From NCBI GenBank assembly GCA_020718945.1, contig DYRB01000234.1, positions 1 through 5,441 of the forward strand: a stretch of DNA of 5,441 nucleotides. The letters are read 5' to 3'. Both the position numbers and the translations under genes were made by a program. The stretch comes from Lamprocystis purpurea (GTDB lineage: Bacteria; Pseudomonadota; Gammaproteobacteria; Chromatiales; Chromatiaceae). The notes beneath the pieces are model-generated. The model was not told where the DNA came from. It ran no database searches and saw only the letters and a list, made by a program, of their open reading frames with translations. How positions within the stretch are numbered: the first letter of the stretch is position 1; every line of letters begins with the position of its first letter. This document shows positions 1 through 5,283 of this stretch, one piece after another.

Positions 1-46
1 CCGACAGCCACCCATTCGGTAGGTCGGGCTTCAGTCCGACAGCCAC
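1..46. repeat. REP-like palindromic repeat, tandem at window edge
   Basis: Positions 23-40 form a hairpin: GTCGGG (23-28), loop CTTCAG (29-34), TCCGAC (35-40), six pairs with one G-T. The 11-base string CCGACAGCCAC follows the hairpin at 36-46 and also begins the window at 1-11. The window therefore probably opens in the right arm of a preceding unit, with a period of 35 bases. Short GTCGGG-CTTCAG-CCCGAC palindromes between genes are, from memory, common in some high-GC environmental proteobacteria including purple sulfur bacteria. Only one full unit is visible, so the array length is unknown. Confidence 0.6.
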
Positions 47-126
47 ATCTGGGTCAGATCAAGAGGCGGCCCCGGGAATTCTTGCCCAGTCTGTGGATCC
101 TGGGGGCCAGAGCCGCTGTGGTGTCC

Positions 127-143
127 GGTCCGCACAGCGGACC
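127..143 (-). terminator. Short hairpin directly after the regulator stop codon
   Basis: GGTCCG (127-132), loop CACAG (133-137) and CGGACC (138-143) make a perfect 6-pair stem. It abuts the TAG stop of the response regulator at 144-146. On the minus strand it would be the first structure after the operon. No T-tract follows, so it is not a canonical intrinsic terminator. It could be a 3'-end stabilising hairpin or a Rho-dependent pause site. The rest of 47-126 shows nothing I can name. Confidence 0.3.
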
Positions 144-1496
144 CTACGCCGGGGTCTCGGTCAGCCCATATCGCTGGATGAGCCGGTAGACATTGCGCTC
201 GCTGATGTCCAGCACCTCGGCGACCTTGGCCCTGTGGCCTGAGAACTTGCGCAACTGCATCTTCAGGTATTCGGCCTGGAGCTGGTCCAGGGTCGGGTCG
301 GCGTCGAAGCTGACGCTGACCTTGGCGCTGGTCGCCGCGGCCCCGAAGGCGAGGTGCTCGGGGCGGATGGTGTTGGTGTCCCGGGACAGGATGATGGCCC
401 GCTCGATGACGTTGCGCAGTTCCCGCACATTGCCCGGCCAGTCGTAGGCGACCAGGCGGCGGATAGCGTCGTTGGAGACCCGCTTGTTGATGCGCCGGGA
501 GAAGTTGTGGTGCTGGACGAAGTGGGCGACGAGATAGGGGATGTCGTCGCGCCGCTCGCGCAGGGGCGGGGTGTCGATGACGAAGGCGCTGAGCCGGTAA
601 TAGAGGTCGGCACGGAAGGTCCCGGCCTTGCCCATGGCCGCCAGATCCCGGTTGGTGGCGGCGACGATGCGCACATTGGCCTGGAGGTCGCGGGTCCCGC
701 CCAGGCGGCGGAAGGTCCCGGTCTCCAGCACCCGCAGCAGCTTGGCCTGGATGGCCGGCTCGATCTCGCCGATCTCGTCCAGAAACAGGGTTCCCCCCTC
801 GGCCCCTTCGATCAGGCCGCGCTTCTGCTTCTCCGCCCCGGTGAAGGCCCCGCGCTCGTGGCCGAACAGCTCCGACTCGAAGAGCTTCTCCTGGAGGGTG
901 CAGCAGTCCATGGCGACGAAGTTGCGCTTGGCCCGCTCGCTTTGGTCGTGTAAGGCGCGGGCGACCAGTTCCTTACCCGCCCCGCTCTCGCCCTGAATCA
1001 GGACCGTGATGTCGCTCCCGGCCACCGCGCCTATGGTCTCCTTGACCCGCATCAGCGGGGCGCTGACCCCGATCATGAAGCTGGCGCCGCCCTCCTGGGC
1101 CTTGAGGCGCTTGGCGCAGAACTGGTGGTCGCTGCGCAGGGCCGCATCGTCCAGGGCACGGCCCACCACCAGGGTCAGCTCCTCGGGGCTGACGGGCTTG
1201 AGCAGGTATTCGTAGGCCCCGGCCTTCATGGCCTCGACGGCGTTGCGTACCGAGCCGAAGGCGGTCAGCACTATCACCGGCTGGCGGGCCACCAGGGCCG
1301 GCAGGCGCGCCAGGCTGTCGCCGTCGGGGAGCTTCACATCGGTGATGACCAGATGGGGCTCGTGGGCGAGTAGGTGGTCGTCGGCCTCGCGCCAGCCCGA
1401 GGCATGGGTCACCTCGTGGCCGAGGCTGCGTAACTGCTGGGCGATCAGCCGGCTCAAGACCCGGTCGTCTTCGATCAACAGGATGCGCTTGTCCAT
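144..1496 (-). CDS. NtrC-family sigma-54-dependent response regulator
   Basis: This 450-residue protein is a complete bacterial enhancer-binding protein with three domains. The receiver (about 4-115) has acidic pocket E9/D10/D11, phosphoacceptor D53 (ITDVKLPDG), T78 and K100. The AAA+ domain (about 142-372) has Walker A GESGAGKE at 169-176, the sigma-54 contact loop GAFTGA at 216-221, Walker B GGTLFLDE at 234-241, and FRADLYYRL (294-302) with the likely arginine fingers. A Fis-type helix-turn-helix lies at about 418-442 (GHRAKVAEVLDISERNVYRL). All key residues are intact, so it should activate sigma-54 RNA polymerase when phosphorylated. The ATG at 1496 lies 4 bases after the kinase stop, with GGAGG (plus-strand complement 1506-1510) 9 bases upstream inside the kinase gene, implying co-transcription and probable translational coupling. 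Length is normal for the NtrC/AtoC/ZraR group. Sequence alone does not identify a named ortholog, so no symbol is given. Its likely targets are the sigma-54 promoters at 3624 and 4800. Confidence 0.96.
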   Translation of the reverse strand: MDKRILLIEDDRVLSRLIAQQLRSLGHEVTHASGWREADDHLLAHEPHLVITDVKLPDGDSLARLPALVARQPVIVLTAFGSVRNAVEAMKAGAYEYLLKPVSPEELTLVVGRALDDAALRSDHQFCAKRLKAQEGGASFMIGVSAPLMRVKETIGAVAGSDITVLIQGESGAGKELVARALHDQSERAKRNFVAMDCCTLQEKLFESELFGHERGAFTGAEKQKRGLIEGAEGGTLFLDEIGEIEPAIQAKLLRVLETGTFRRLGGTRDLQANVRIVAATNRDLAAMGKAGTFRADLYYRLSAFVIDTPPLRERRDDIPYLVAHFVQHHNFSRRINKRVSNDAIRRLVAYDWPGNVRELRNVIERAIILSRDTNTIRPEHLAFGAAATSAKVSVSFDADPTLDQLQAEYLKMQLRKFSGHRAKVAEVLDISERNVYRLIQRYGLTETPA

Positions 1497-1500
1497 GGGC

Positions 1501-3426
1501 TCATGCCTCCGCTGGGATTCGTGGGTCCGGGGGCGGCGCCCCGGTAGGTTCCAGGTCCGCGTCGGGCAGGGCCAGGGTGAAGCGGCTGCCCCGCCCGAGA
1601 TCGCTGACCAGGGCGATGCGGCCGCCGTGGCGCTCTATGAACGCCTTGGTGATGGAGAGCCCGAGCCCGGTCCCCTCGACCCCGTCGGCGCGACGGCTGA
1701 AGAAGGGCTGGAAGATCCGGGCCAAGTCCCCCGGGGGGATGCCGACCCCGGTATCGGCGAAGGCGATCTCGACCTGGCCGTCGCGACGGGTGCAGGTCAC
1801 CTCCAGGGTCCCGCCCTGGGGCATGGAGTGCAGGGCGTTCTGGGACAGGTTGAGGATGGCCATGCGCAGCTCGGCGTCGCTGGCCATGACCCGCACCGGC
1901 CCGGCGCAAGACTGGCGTATGACCACACCCCGCTCCAGGGCCTCCCAGGCGAGCAGGCGCAATGTGTCGTCCACCGCCTCGGTGGCGTCCACCAGCTCCG
2001 GGTGGTCCGGCGGCGGGACGCTCAGACGCAACAGGCGCTGGGTGACCTGGATGCAGGCGTCTACCTCCTGATCCACCAGTTGCAGGCAGGCGCGCACCTC
2101 GACCAGGTCCGGCTCGGTGGCCTGGGCAGCGTTCTCGGCGGCGTGCAGGGCCAGGCGCACCGAGCCCAGGGGGTTGTGGATCTCGTGGGCCACCCCGGCG
2201 GCCAGGCGCCCCAGTTCCGAAAGGCGCTGCTCGTGGGAGAAGCGCACCGCCTGGCCCAGGTCGCGGATGGATTCCACCACCAGGTGCCGGGTTCGGCCGC
2301 CCTGGGTCAGGGTGAGGGGGGCGGCGTAGGTCTCCACGTCGAGCCCGCCCCCGTCCGCCCGCTTCAGGTAGTGGACCACCCGCATCGGGGCCCCGGTGCG
2401 TGTGGTCTCGTGGAGGGGGCAGGCCATCAGGGTCTCGGGGCAGGGCTGGTCCTGGCCGTGGGTCTGGGCATAGCAGGGCCGAGGGTCCGGGTCTGGTCCC
2501 GCCCGGTCTGCCGCCATCGGCGCCGCCGCACCCGTCGGGCCTATCTGGCGGCGGTAGGCGGTGTTGGAGAGCAGCACCCGGTAGTCCTGATCGATCACCC
2601 GCACCCCATCCGGGAAGGCGTCCAACAGGGCTTGGAGGAAGTGCTCCTTCTCCTGCAATTCCTCCATCTGGGTCTCCAGGGCCCCGGCCATGCGGTTCAT
2701 GGCCCCGCCTAGGGCTGCCAGTTCGTCGCCACCGGACAGGTGGGTGCGGGTACCCAGGTCCCCCTCCGAGATGCGCGTGCTGGCTGCCGCCAACCGGGCC
2801 ACCGGGCGCAGGACATAGCGGCGCATGAACCACCAGCCCCCGATCAGATTGAGCAGGACTATCAGGGACCCGGCCCCCATCAACAAAAGTGTGGTGCGGC
2901 GTGCCTGCTGGCCTATGGAATCGGCATCGTAGTCCACGTAAAGGACGCCGTTGACTGGGCGGTCGGCCATGGGCCCATGGCACTCCTGACAGGGGGGTTG
3001 ATTCGGGACCGGGGTGACGCTGCGCAGCACCGCAGGTCCGGTCGCGCCCTCCATCAGGCGGGTCACGGGCTGCGCCTCGGGCTCGGGGGGCAGGCGCTGA
3101 CCCAGGAGGGTCGGGTCGCTGGCGAAGCGCACCTCCCCCTGGGGGTTGGCGATGGTCACTGCCAGTACGTCGGGTTGGCGGCCCAGTCGCTCGACTATGC
3201 CCCGCAGCCCGTCCAGGTCGTGGCGCAGCATGGCGTTCTCCAGGGAGATCTGGAGCAGCCGGCTGACCTGGCCCGCGGCATCGGCGCGCTGCTGCTGCAA
3301 TTGGCTGCGGAACAGCCCGACGAAGAGCACCAGGAAGACCAACGAACTGGCCAGCAGGCCCGCGGCGGTACCGAGGGCGAACTTGCGTGCCAGACTGGTG
3401 GCGGGACTGGTGGCGGGGTTGAACAT
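1501..3426 (-). CDS. Membrane sensor histidine kinase with periplasmic c-heme motif and Cys/His PAS region
   Basis: This 641-residue inner-membrane kinase is the cognate partner of the downstream regulator. TM1 is about 16-39. The periplasmic domain (about 40-176) holds CQECH (C146, C149, H150), the covalent heme c attachment motif, just before a GVLYVDYD strand. TM2 is about 179-200, then HAMP (about 201-254), a short coiled linker, and a PAS-like region (about 258-390) with clustered C318, H323, C329, C336 and H339. The catalytic core is complete: H-box AHEIHNPL with phospho-acceptor H414, N-box around N526/N530, G1 DTGVGIP (558-564), F-box FQPFFS (572-577), G2 GTGLGL (585-590). The layout resembles NtrB/AtoS/ZraS-type kinases. 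Heme-c sensor domains on kinases and chemoreceptors are known, for example in Geobacter, so redox or gas sensing is a fair inference; the ligand is unknown. I chose the ATG at 3426 because it places TM1 near the N-terminus and has AAGG 9 bases upstream. The frame also opens at a TTG at 3501, which would add 25 unlikely Pro/Arg-rich residues. Stop TGA is at 1501-1503. Confidence 0.93.
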   Translation of the reverse strand: MFNPATSPATSLARKFALGTAAGLLASSLVFLVLFVGLFRSQLQQQRADAAGQVSRLLQISLENAMLRHDLDGLRGIVERLGRQPDVLAVTIANPQGEVRFASDPTLLGQRLPPEPEAQPVTRLMEGATGPAVLRSVTPVPNQPPCQECHGPMADRPVNGVLYVDYDADSIGQQARRTTLLLMGAGSLIVLLNLIGGWWFMRRYVLRPVARLAAASTRISEGDLGTRTHLSGGDELAALGGAMNRMAGALETQMEELQEKEHFLQALLDAFPDGVRVIDQDYRVLLSNTAYRRQIGPTGAAAPMAADRAGPDPDPRPCYAQTHGQDQPCPETLMACPLHETTRTGAPMRVVHYLKRADGGGLDVETYAAPLTLTQGGRTRHLVVESIRDLGQAVRFSHEQRLSELGRLAAGVAHEIHNPLGSVRLALHAAENAAQATEPDLVEVRACLQLVDQEVDACIQVTQRLLRLSVPPPDHPELVDATEAVDDTLRLLAWEALERGVVIRQSCAGPVRVMASDAELRMAILNLSQNALHSMPQGGTLEVTCTRRDGQVEIAFADTGVGIPPGDLARIFQPFFSRRADGVEGTGLGLSITKAFIERHGGRIALVSDLGRGSRFTLALPDADLEPTGAPPPDPRIPAEA

Positions 3427-3433
3427 GGACAAT

Positions 3434-3439
3434 GACCTT
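3434..3439 (-). promoter_or_regulatory. Ribosome binding site supporting the kinase start at 3426
   Basis: The minus strand reads AAGGTC here, with AAGG ending 9 bases before the ATG at 3426. It is modest, but better than anything upstream of the alternative TTG at 3501, where only GC-rich sequence is found. I found no convincing sigma-70 or sigma-54 promoter for the kinase operon between 3427 and 3560 on the minus strand. Confidence 0.45.
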
Positions 3440-3517
3440 GTGGTTGCCTGGCCGGGGCGCGCCGGTCGGCGGCGTGGACAGCCCCCGGCATTTTGGTTCA
3501 ACCGGGCCCCGCGGGAC

Positions 3518-3532
3518 CTGACATTTTGGCAG
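3518..3532. promoter_or_regulatory. Putative enhancer site A (CTGAC-N5-GGCAG)
   Basis: CTGAC (3518-3522), AT-only spacer ATTTT, GGCAG (3528-3532): an imperfect inverted repeat in the gap between the divergent kinase operon and the gene at 3690. Its centre is 100 bases upstream of the -24 GG of the sigma-54 promoter at 3624, a usual distance for an enhancer-binding protein. The same pattern recurs at 4697-4711 at nearly the same distance from a second sigma-54 promoter, and as a perfect form at 4538-4552. Binding by the regulator encoded at 144-1496 is inferred. Lying between divergent genes, the site could also serve autoregulation of the kinase operon. Confidence 0.6.
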
Positions 3533-3623
3533 TCTGGGGCGGTGCCCGGAGCCGTCGGTCGGAGGTCGAGGCGGGGCCAGACCGCCCCCCGCAGGCCCCC
3601 GCTCAGGCTGTGGGTACAGGGCT

Positions 3624-3639
3624 CGGCACGCCCCTTGCT
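3624..3639 (+). promoter_or_regulatory. Sigma-54 (-24/-12) promoter for the gene at 3690
   Basis: The sequence CGGCACGCCCCTTGCT compares with the sigma-54 consensus TGGCACG-N4-TTGCW. The invariant GG is at 3625-3626 and GC at 3637-3638, exactly 10 bases apart. Only the first T, and the weakly conserved purine after the G, differ. Transcription should start near 3649-3651, giving a leader of about 40 bases before the ATG at 3690. Confidence 0.8.
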
Positions 3640-3689
3640 GATCTGGGTCGGGATGGGTCTGCGGCATTATCACATAACGGGGAGGGGCG

Positions 3690-4511
3690 ATGAGACGACA
3701 CACAGGCAACGCGATCAGCACGGCGGCCTTACTGGGCCTGATGCATCTGACACCGGGGGCGGCGGGGGCGCAGGTCCCGCTGGGCGACCCGGCCCTGGAC
3801 CAGGCCCTGCGCCAGGCCGGGTGGGAGGTGCGGAGGTCCGCGGACGGGTTGGTGCTGCACCCGCCCCGGGCCCCGCAGGGACTGGGCACGGCGGTCGCGC
3901 CCAGTGTACAGACCGGCCCTGCCGCCGAGGGCCCGACCCCGGACTGGGATCGGCTGCGCGGGCTGGGCTGGCGGGTGGAGCGGGGGGCGGACGGCTCAAC
4001 CCTGCTCTATCCCCCGCCGCCGCCTCCCCCGTCCCCGTCCCCTTCGCCCAAGGCCGCGGGCGCCCCATCCGCCGTAGGGGCAGACAAGGCCCTGGACACC
4101 CTGCTCCAGGAGCGCGGCTGGCGGGTGGAGCGCGATCCCCAGGGGGCCTTGCTGCTCTACCCCCGGGGCCGTTCCCCAGGTGCCCCGGCGACACCCGATG
4201 CTTCGGTGCCTCCCGCTGCACCGGCGGCGGCGACGGGGTCGGCCAGTCCCAGCCTGGCACTGGCCCCCGGGGTGGTCACGGCGCCGGTGCGGGATGCAGA
4301 GGTGCAACTGCCGGTGGACCGCTGGGCCGAGGCGCGGGCCATTGCCGATGCCTGGCTGGCGGAGCAGGGGGTCTCGGGGTGGCGGGTCGGCAAGATCCGC
4401 CAGGTGCACCGGGTCTACATGGTCAGCATCGTCGATGGGGCGCGTCCGCCCAACGTGGTCCACCAGATCGCCATCGTCGCCGGTAACGGCCTGGTGGTGG
4501 TCCTGAATTGA
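3690..4511 (+). CDS. Exported protein with three GW-x-V-x-R repeats and a Pro-rich linker (unknown function)
   Basis: I do not recognise this 273-residue protein. The N-terminus (RRHTGNAIS, then a short hydrophobic stretch, then PGAAGAQ) looks like a signal peptide cleaved near residue 27, so it probably acts in the periplasm, on the envelope or outside the cell. Three repeats of about 24 residues follow, at 36-59, 86-109 and 135-158. Each has a Leu/Asp-containing helix-like start, then GW-x-V-x-R, a Gly, and an L-x-P or LLYP end. The linkers are Pro/Ala/Gly-rich, the strongest being seven prolines plus SPSPSP at 108-120. A different C-terminal domain (about 203-273) has GWRVGKIRQVHRVY and ends in hydrophobic strands GLVVVLN. 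It may be a PepSY-like fold, but that is a weak guess. There are no cysteines. The start has GGAGG 4 bases upstream, rather close, but downstream starts would lose the signal peptide. It is expressed from its own sigma-54 promoter, divergent from the signalling operon. Confidence 0.85.
   Translation: MRRHTGNAISTAALLGLMHLTPGAAGAQVPLGDPALDQALRQAGWEVRRSADGLVLHPPRAPQGLGTAVAPSVQTGPAAEGPTPDWDRLRGLGWRVERGADGSTLLYPPPPPPPSPSPSPKAAGAPSAVGADKALDTLLQERGWRVERDPQGALLLYPRGRSPGAPATPDASVPPAAPAAATGSASPSLALAPGVVTAPVRDAEVQLPVDRWAEARAIADAWLAEQGVSGWRVGKIRQVHRVYMVSIVDGARPPNVVHQIAIVAGNGLVVVLN
3795..4163 (+). repeat. Three protein-level repeats in the exported protein
   Basis: The units are at 3795-3866, 3945-4016 and 4092-4163, with the conserved Trp at residues 45, 94 and 144, a period of 49-50 residues. 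Shared core: GW-[RE]-V-[RE]-R, a small loop with Gly, then hydrophobic residues and [HY]P. The second and third copies (GWRVER..LLYP) are closest to each other. The C-terminal domain has a further GWRV at residues 230-233 that may be a divergent fourth copy. Confidence 0.8.
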
Positions 4512-4525
4512 CGGCCGGGGCGGCT

Positions 4526-4555
4526 GGTCTGACTGCTCTGACGGATTGTCAGACC
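4526..4555. promoter_or_regulatory. Perfect 8-bp inverted repeat containing enhancer-like site B; also a possible terminator hairpin
   Basis: GGTCTGAC (4526-4533) and GTCAGACC (4548-4555) are perfect inverted repeats around 14 bases. Nested inside is TCTGAC-GGATT-GTCAGA (4537-4553), a perfect version of the CTGAC-N5-GKCAG motif seen at 3518 and 4697. There are thus two direct CTGAC half-sites and one inverted. It begins 14 bases after the stop of the 3690 gene, so it could act as a transcript-end hairpin. However, a GC-rich stretch rather than a T-tract follows. As an enhancer its inner centre lies 256 bases upstream of the second promoter's -24 GG. Both roles are possible. Confidence 0.5.
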
Positions 4556-4692
4556 CCGCCCGGGGCAGACCCTGGGGCGCGCCGATCCCCGGGGCCCTGG
4601 TACAAGCCCATGAATAGCTGGCGGGAACTCCCGGGGACTGGGGCGCGTTCGGTTGCCCCGGTGGGGGCGGCCAGGTCCGGCGGTCGGGCAGG

Positions 4693-4715
4693 GCGCCTGA
4701 CAATTCGGCAGGCGC
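4693..4715. promoter_or_regulatory. Putative enhancer site C (CTGAC-N5-GGCAG within a 23-bp inverted repeat)
   Basis: GCGCCTGAC (4693-4701), spacer AATTC, GGCAGGCGC (4707-4715): nine-base arms with a single mismatch. The core has the same arms and 5-base spacer as site A at 3518-3532. Its centre is 97 bases upstream of the -24 GG of the promoter at 4800, against 100 for site A. It is the best-placed candidate activator site for the genes at 4923 and 5284. Confidence 0.62.
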
Positions 4716-4799
4716 GGGTCGCCCGTCGGCCCCAAGGCTCGGACTGGCCAGGGGCCGCGGGCCTGGGAAACCCTGGGCCAAGCCTGGTACCGCACTGTT

Positions 4800-4815
4800 T
4801 GGCACGGATGCTGCT
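4800..4815 (+). promoter_or_regulatory. Sigma-54 (-24/-12) promoter for the genes at 4923 and 5284
   Basis: TGGCACGGATGCTGCT matches TGGCACGR-N3-TTGCW at all but one defined position (C for the first T of the -12 box). GG at 4801-4802 and GC at 4813-4814 are 10 bases apart. Initiation is expected near 4825-4827, giving an untranslated leader of about 97 bases. No other promoter-like element is evident before the gene at 5284. Confidence 0.85.
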
Positions 4816-4826
4816 TTGTCCACGGT

Positions 4827-4861
4827 GCGGCCAACCCCAGTCGTTCGGGCGGTGGGGCCGC
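4827..4861 (+). other. Potential hairpin at the very 5' end of the second sigma-54 transcript
   Basis: GCGG (4827-4830) pairs with CCGC (4858-4861), and CCCCA (4835-4839) with TGGGG (4853-4857). This leaves a CCAA bulge and a 13-base loop. It starts almost exactly at the predicted transcription start, so it could protect the mRNA 5' end. High GC makes chance pairing likely. Confidence 0.3.
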
Positions 4862-4922
4862 GAGACGCATCGGCCTTTCGCAGGCATCGAGATTCCAAAC
4901 AGAGAGCACGAGGAGAGAACCA

Positions 4923-5228
4923 GTGGAGCGCAAGACAGGCATATTGGCGCCGGCCCTAGGGGTCCTCGTCCTGACGCTGGCGGGGCTGACCCCGGCGGCG
5001 GCGGAGTACCCGGTGGCCGGAACCGATCCGTCCCAGAGGCCCGTGGGGGCACCACGCATCACCGAGGTCGTCAGGGGACCGGACTGGTACGAGCGGGCCT
5101 TGACTGGGATCTCCCAGCCCTACCCGCCGAGTTTGCGGTTCCTGGAAGACCAGGGGAACTGGTACACCCCCTTCATCCACCCGGGTATGCCCGGTTACTA
5201 CGACCTGCGCGGCTGGCATGTGCAGTGA
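4923..5228 (+). CDS. Small exported aromatic-rich protein (unknown function)
   Basis: This is a 101-residue protein with a GTG start preceded by AGGAG (4911-4915) at a 7-base spacing. It begins ERKTG, then a hydrophobic stretch to about residue 23 and PAAA-EYP. That is a clear Sec signal peptide with cleavage likely after A27, leaving a mature chain of about 74 residues. The mature part is rich in Trp, Tyr and Pro, with PYPPSLRFLEDQGNWYTPF at 66-84 and HPGMPGYYDLRGWH at 86-99. It has no cysteine and no further membrane segment. The motif-dense, low-charge composition suggests a conserved small family rather than a spurious frame, but I cannot name it or assign a function. It lies downstream of a sigma-54 promoter. 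Only 55 bases with no obvious terminator separate it from the next gene, so the two are probably co-transcribed. Confidence 0.82.
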   Translation: MERKTGILAPALGVLVLTLAGLTPAAAEYPVAGTDPSQRPVGAPRITEVVRGPDWYERALTGISQPYPPSLRFLEDQGNWYTPFIHPGMPGYYDLRGWHVQ

Positions 5229-5283
5229 CCGGGCCCGCCCGTTGCCTTTTAGTTCCACCAACCAGAAGAATGAGGAATTTTTC

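Noticed and set aside
1228..2712. A 494-codon plus-strand open frame
   Set aside because: It lies antisense to the regulator and kinase genes, has no recognisable motifs or ribosome binding site, and its composition follows the opposite-strand codons.
3454..3464. GGGGCGCGCCG shared with 4574-4584, both upstream of sigma-54 promoters
   Set aside because: It consists almost entirely of G and C, its positions relative to the promoters differ, and such strings recur by chance at this composition.
3427..3501. N-terminal extension of the kinase to the TTG at 3501
   Set aside because: It adds 25 Pro/Arg/Gly-rich residues before a normal N-terminus and has no convincing ribosome binding site, whereas the ATG at 3426 has AAGG at 9 bases.
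1475..3889. An 804-codon minus-strand open frame overlapping the kinase
   Set aside because: Its translation is Pro/Gly/Arg-rich low-complexity sequence with no domain, and it is an out-of-frame shadow of the kinase, which has a full set of catalytic motifs. Long empty frames are expected at this GC content.
4760..4779. Inverted repeat between site C and the sigma-54 promoter at 4800
   Set aside because: It needs two G-T pairs, lies upstream of the predicted transcript so is not an RNA hairpin of the gene, and does not match the CTGAC motif; probably chance in GC-rich DNA.
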